From: Candidatus Proelusimicrobium excrementi
Lineage (GTDB): Bacteria > Elusimicrobiota > Elusimicrobia > Elusimicrobiales > Elusimicrobiaceae
Direction: 5' to 3'
Assembly (NCBI GenBank): GCA_934643455.1
Contig: CAKUBV010000014.1
Coordinates: 1-14,213 of the forward strand
DNA: 14,213 nt
In this document: in pieces, positions 14,170 through 14,213 of the stretch
How positions within the stretch are numbered: the stretch's first letter is position 1
Layout of the letters: the number at the start of each line of letters is the position of its first letter
Made by a program: the position numbers and the translations under genes
Notes under the pieces: generated by a model
What the model was told of the DNA's origin: nothing
What the model saw: only the letters and a program-made list of their open reading frames with translations
Databases searched by the model: none

Positions 14170-14213
14170 CACCTTCTTCGTCAAAAATTGAAATCCGCCC
14201 CAAAATCAACAAA

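Overview
The window looks like chromosomal DNA from an anaerobic, fermentative gut bacterium. The gene set is an aspartate aminotransferase/PEP carboxykinase/SWIB operon, CinA, an [FeFe] hydrogenase with group-B-like architecture, a Rex redox repressor and bifunctional AdhE. Together with moderate GC and many A-rich codons, this is most reminiscent of the Elusimicrobiota (Elusimicrobium-type). That assignment is an inference from gene content; no marker in the window proves it.

Layout. (1) 1-1060: a promoter cassette with a long T tract, a secreted cysteine-rich protein of unknown function, and a terminator. (2) 1137-4340: a promoter and a tight operon of a class I aminotransferase (aspartate type), ATP-dependent PEP carboxykinase (pckA) and a small SWIB-domain protein, closed by a strong terminator. 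(3) 4458-5690: cinA. (4) 5735-5910: promoter, tRNA-Val(TAC) and terminator. (5) 5911-6667: a gene-free, repeat-laden stretch of about 750 bases. It holds one copy of a dispersed intergenic repeat, two BIME-like elements (paired REP palindromes with GTAG/CTAC signatures) and a second copy of the promoter cassette from position 1. (6) 6668-7659: a second secreted cysteine-rich protein and its terminator. (7) 7668-12592, minus strand: adhE, rex and the hydrogenase, read in that order. (8) 12593-12835: a divergent regulatory region. (9) 12836-14011: a YbjJ-type MFS transporter. (10) 14022-14213: a second copy of the dispersed repeat, running to the window edge.

Metabolic logic. The aminotransferase and PEP carboxykinase interconvert aspartate, oxaloacetate and PEP. 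AdhE and the hydrogenase are two outlets for reducing equivalents, ethanol and H2. Rex, the NADH/NAD+ sensor, lies between them and is the obvious candidate regulator. No convincing canonical Rex operator was found by eye.

The most unusual part is the pair of cysteine-rich loci. Their coding regions have diverged to the point that only short motifs align, yet the upstream promoter blocks (1-94 and 6499-6592) and the terminator leaders (1015-1033 and 7613-7631) are nearly identical. Each promoter has a pure T tract (13 T and 11 T) inside the -35/-10 spacer, a classic layout for phase variation by slippage. The dispersed repeat that precedes the second locus reappears at the right edge of the window, so another such cassette may lie just beyond it. 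I suggest a multicopy family of switchable, secreted, disulfide-rich proteins.
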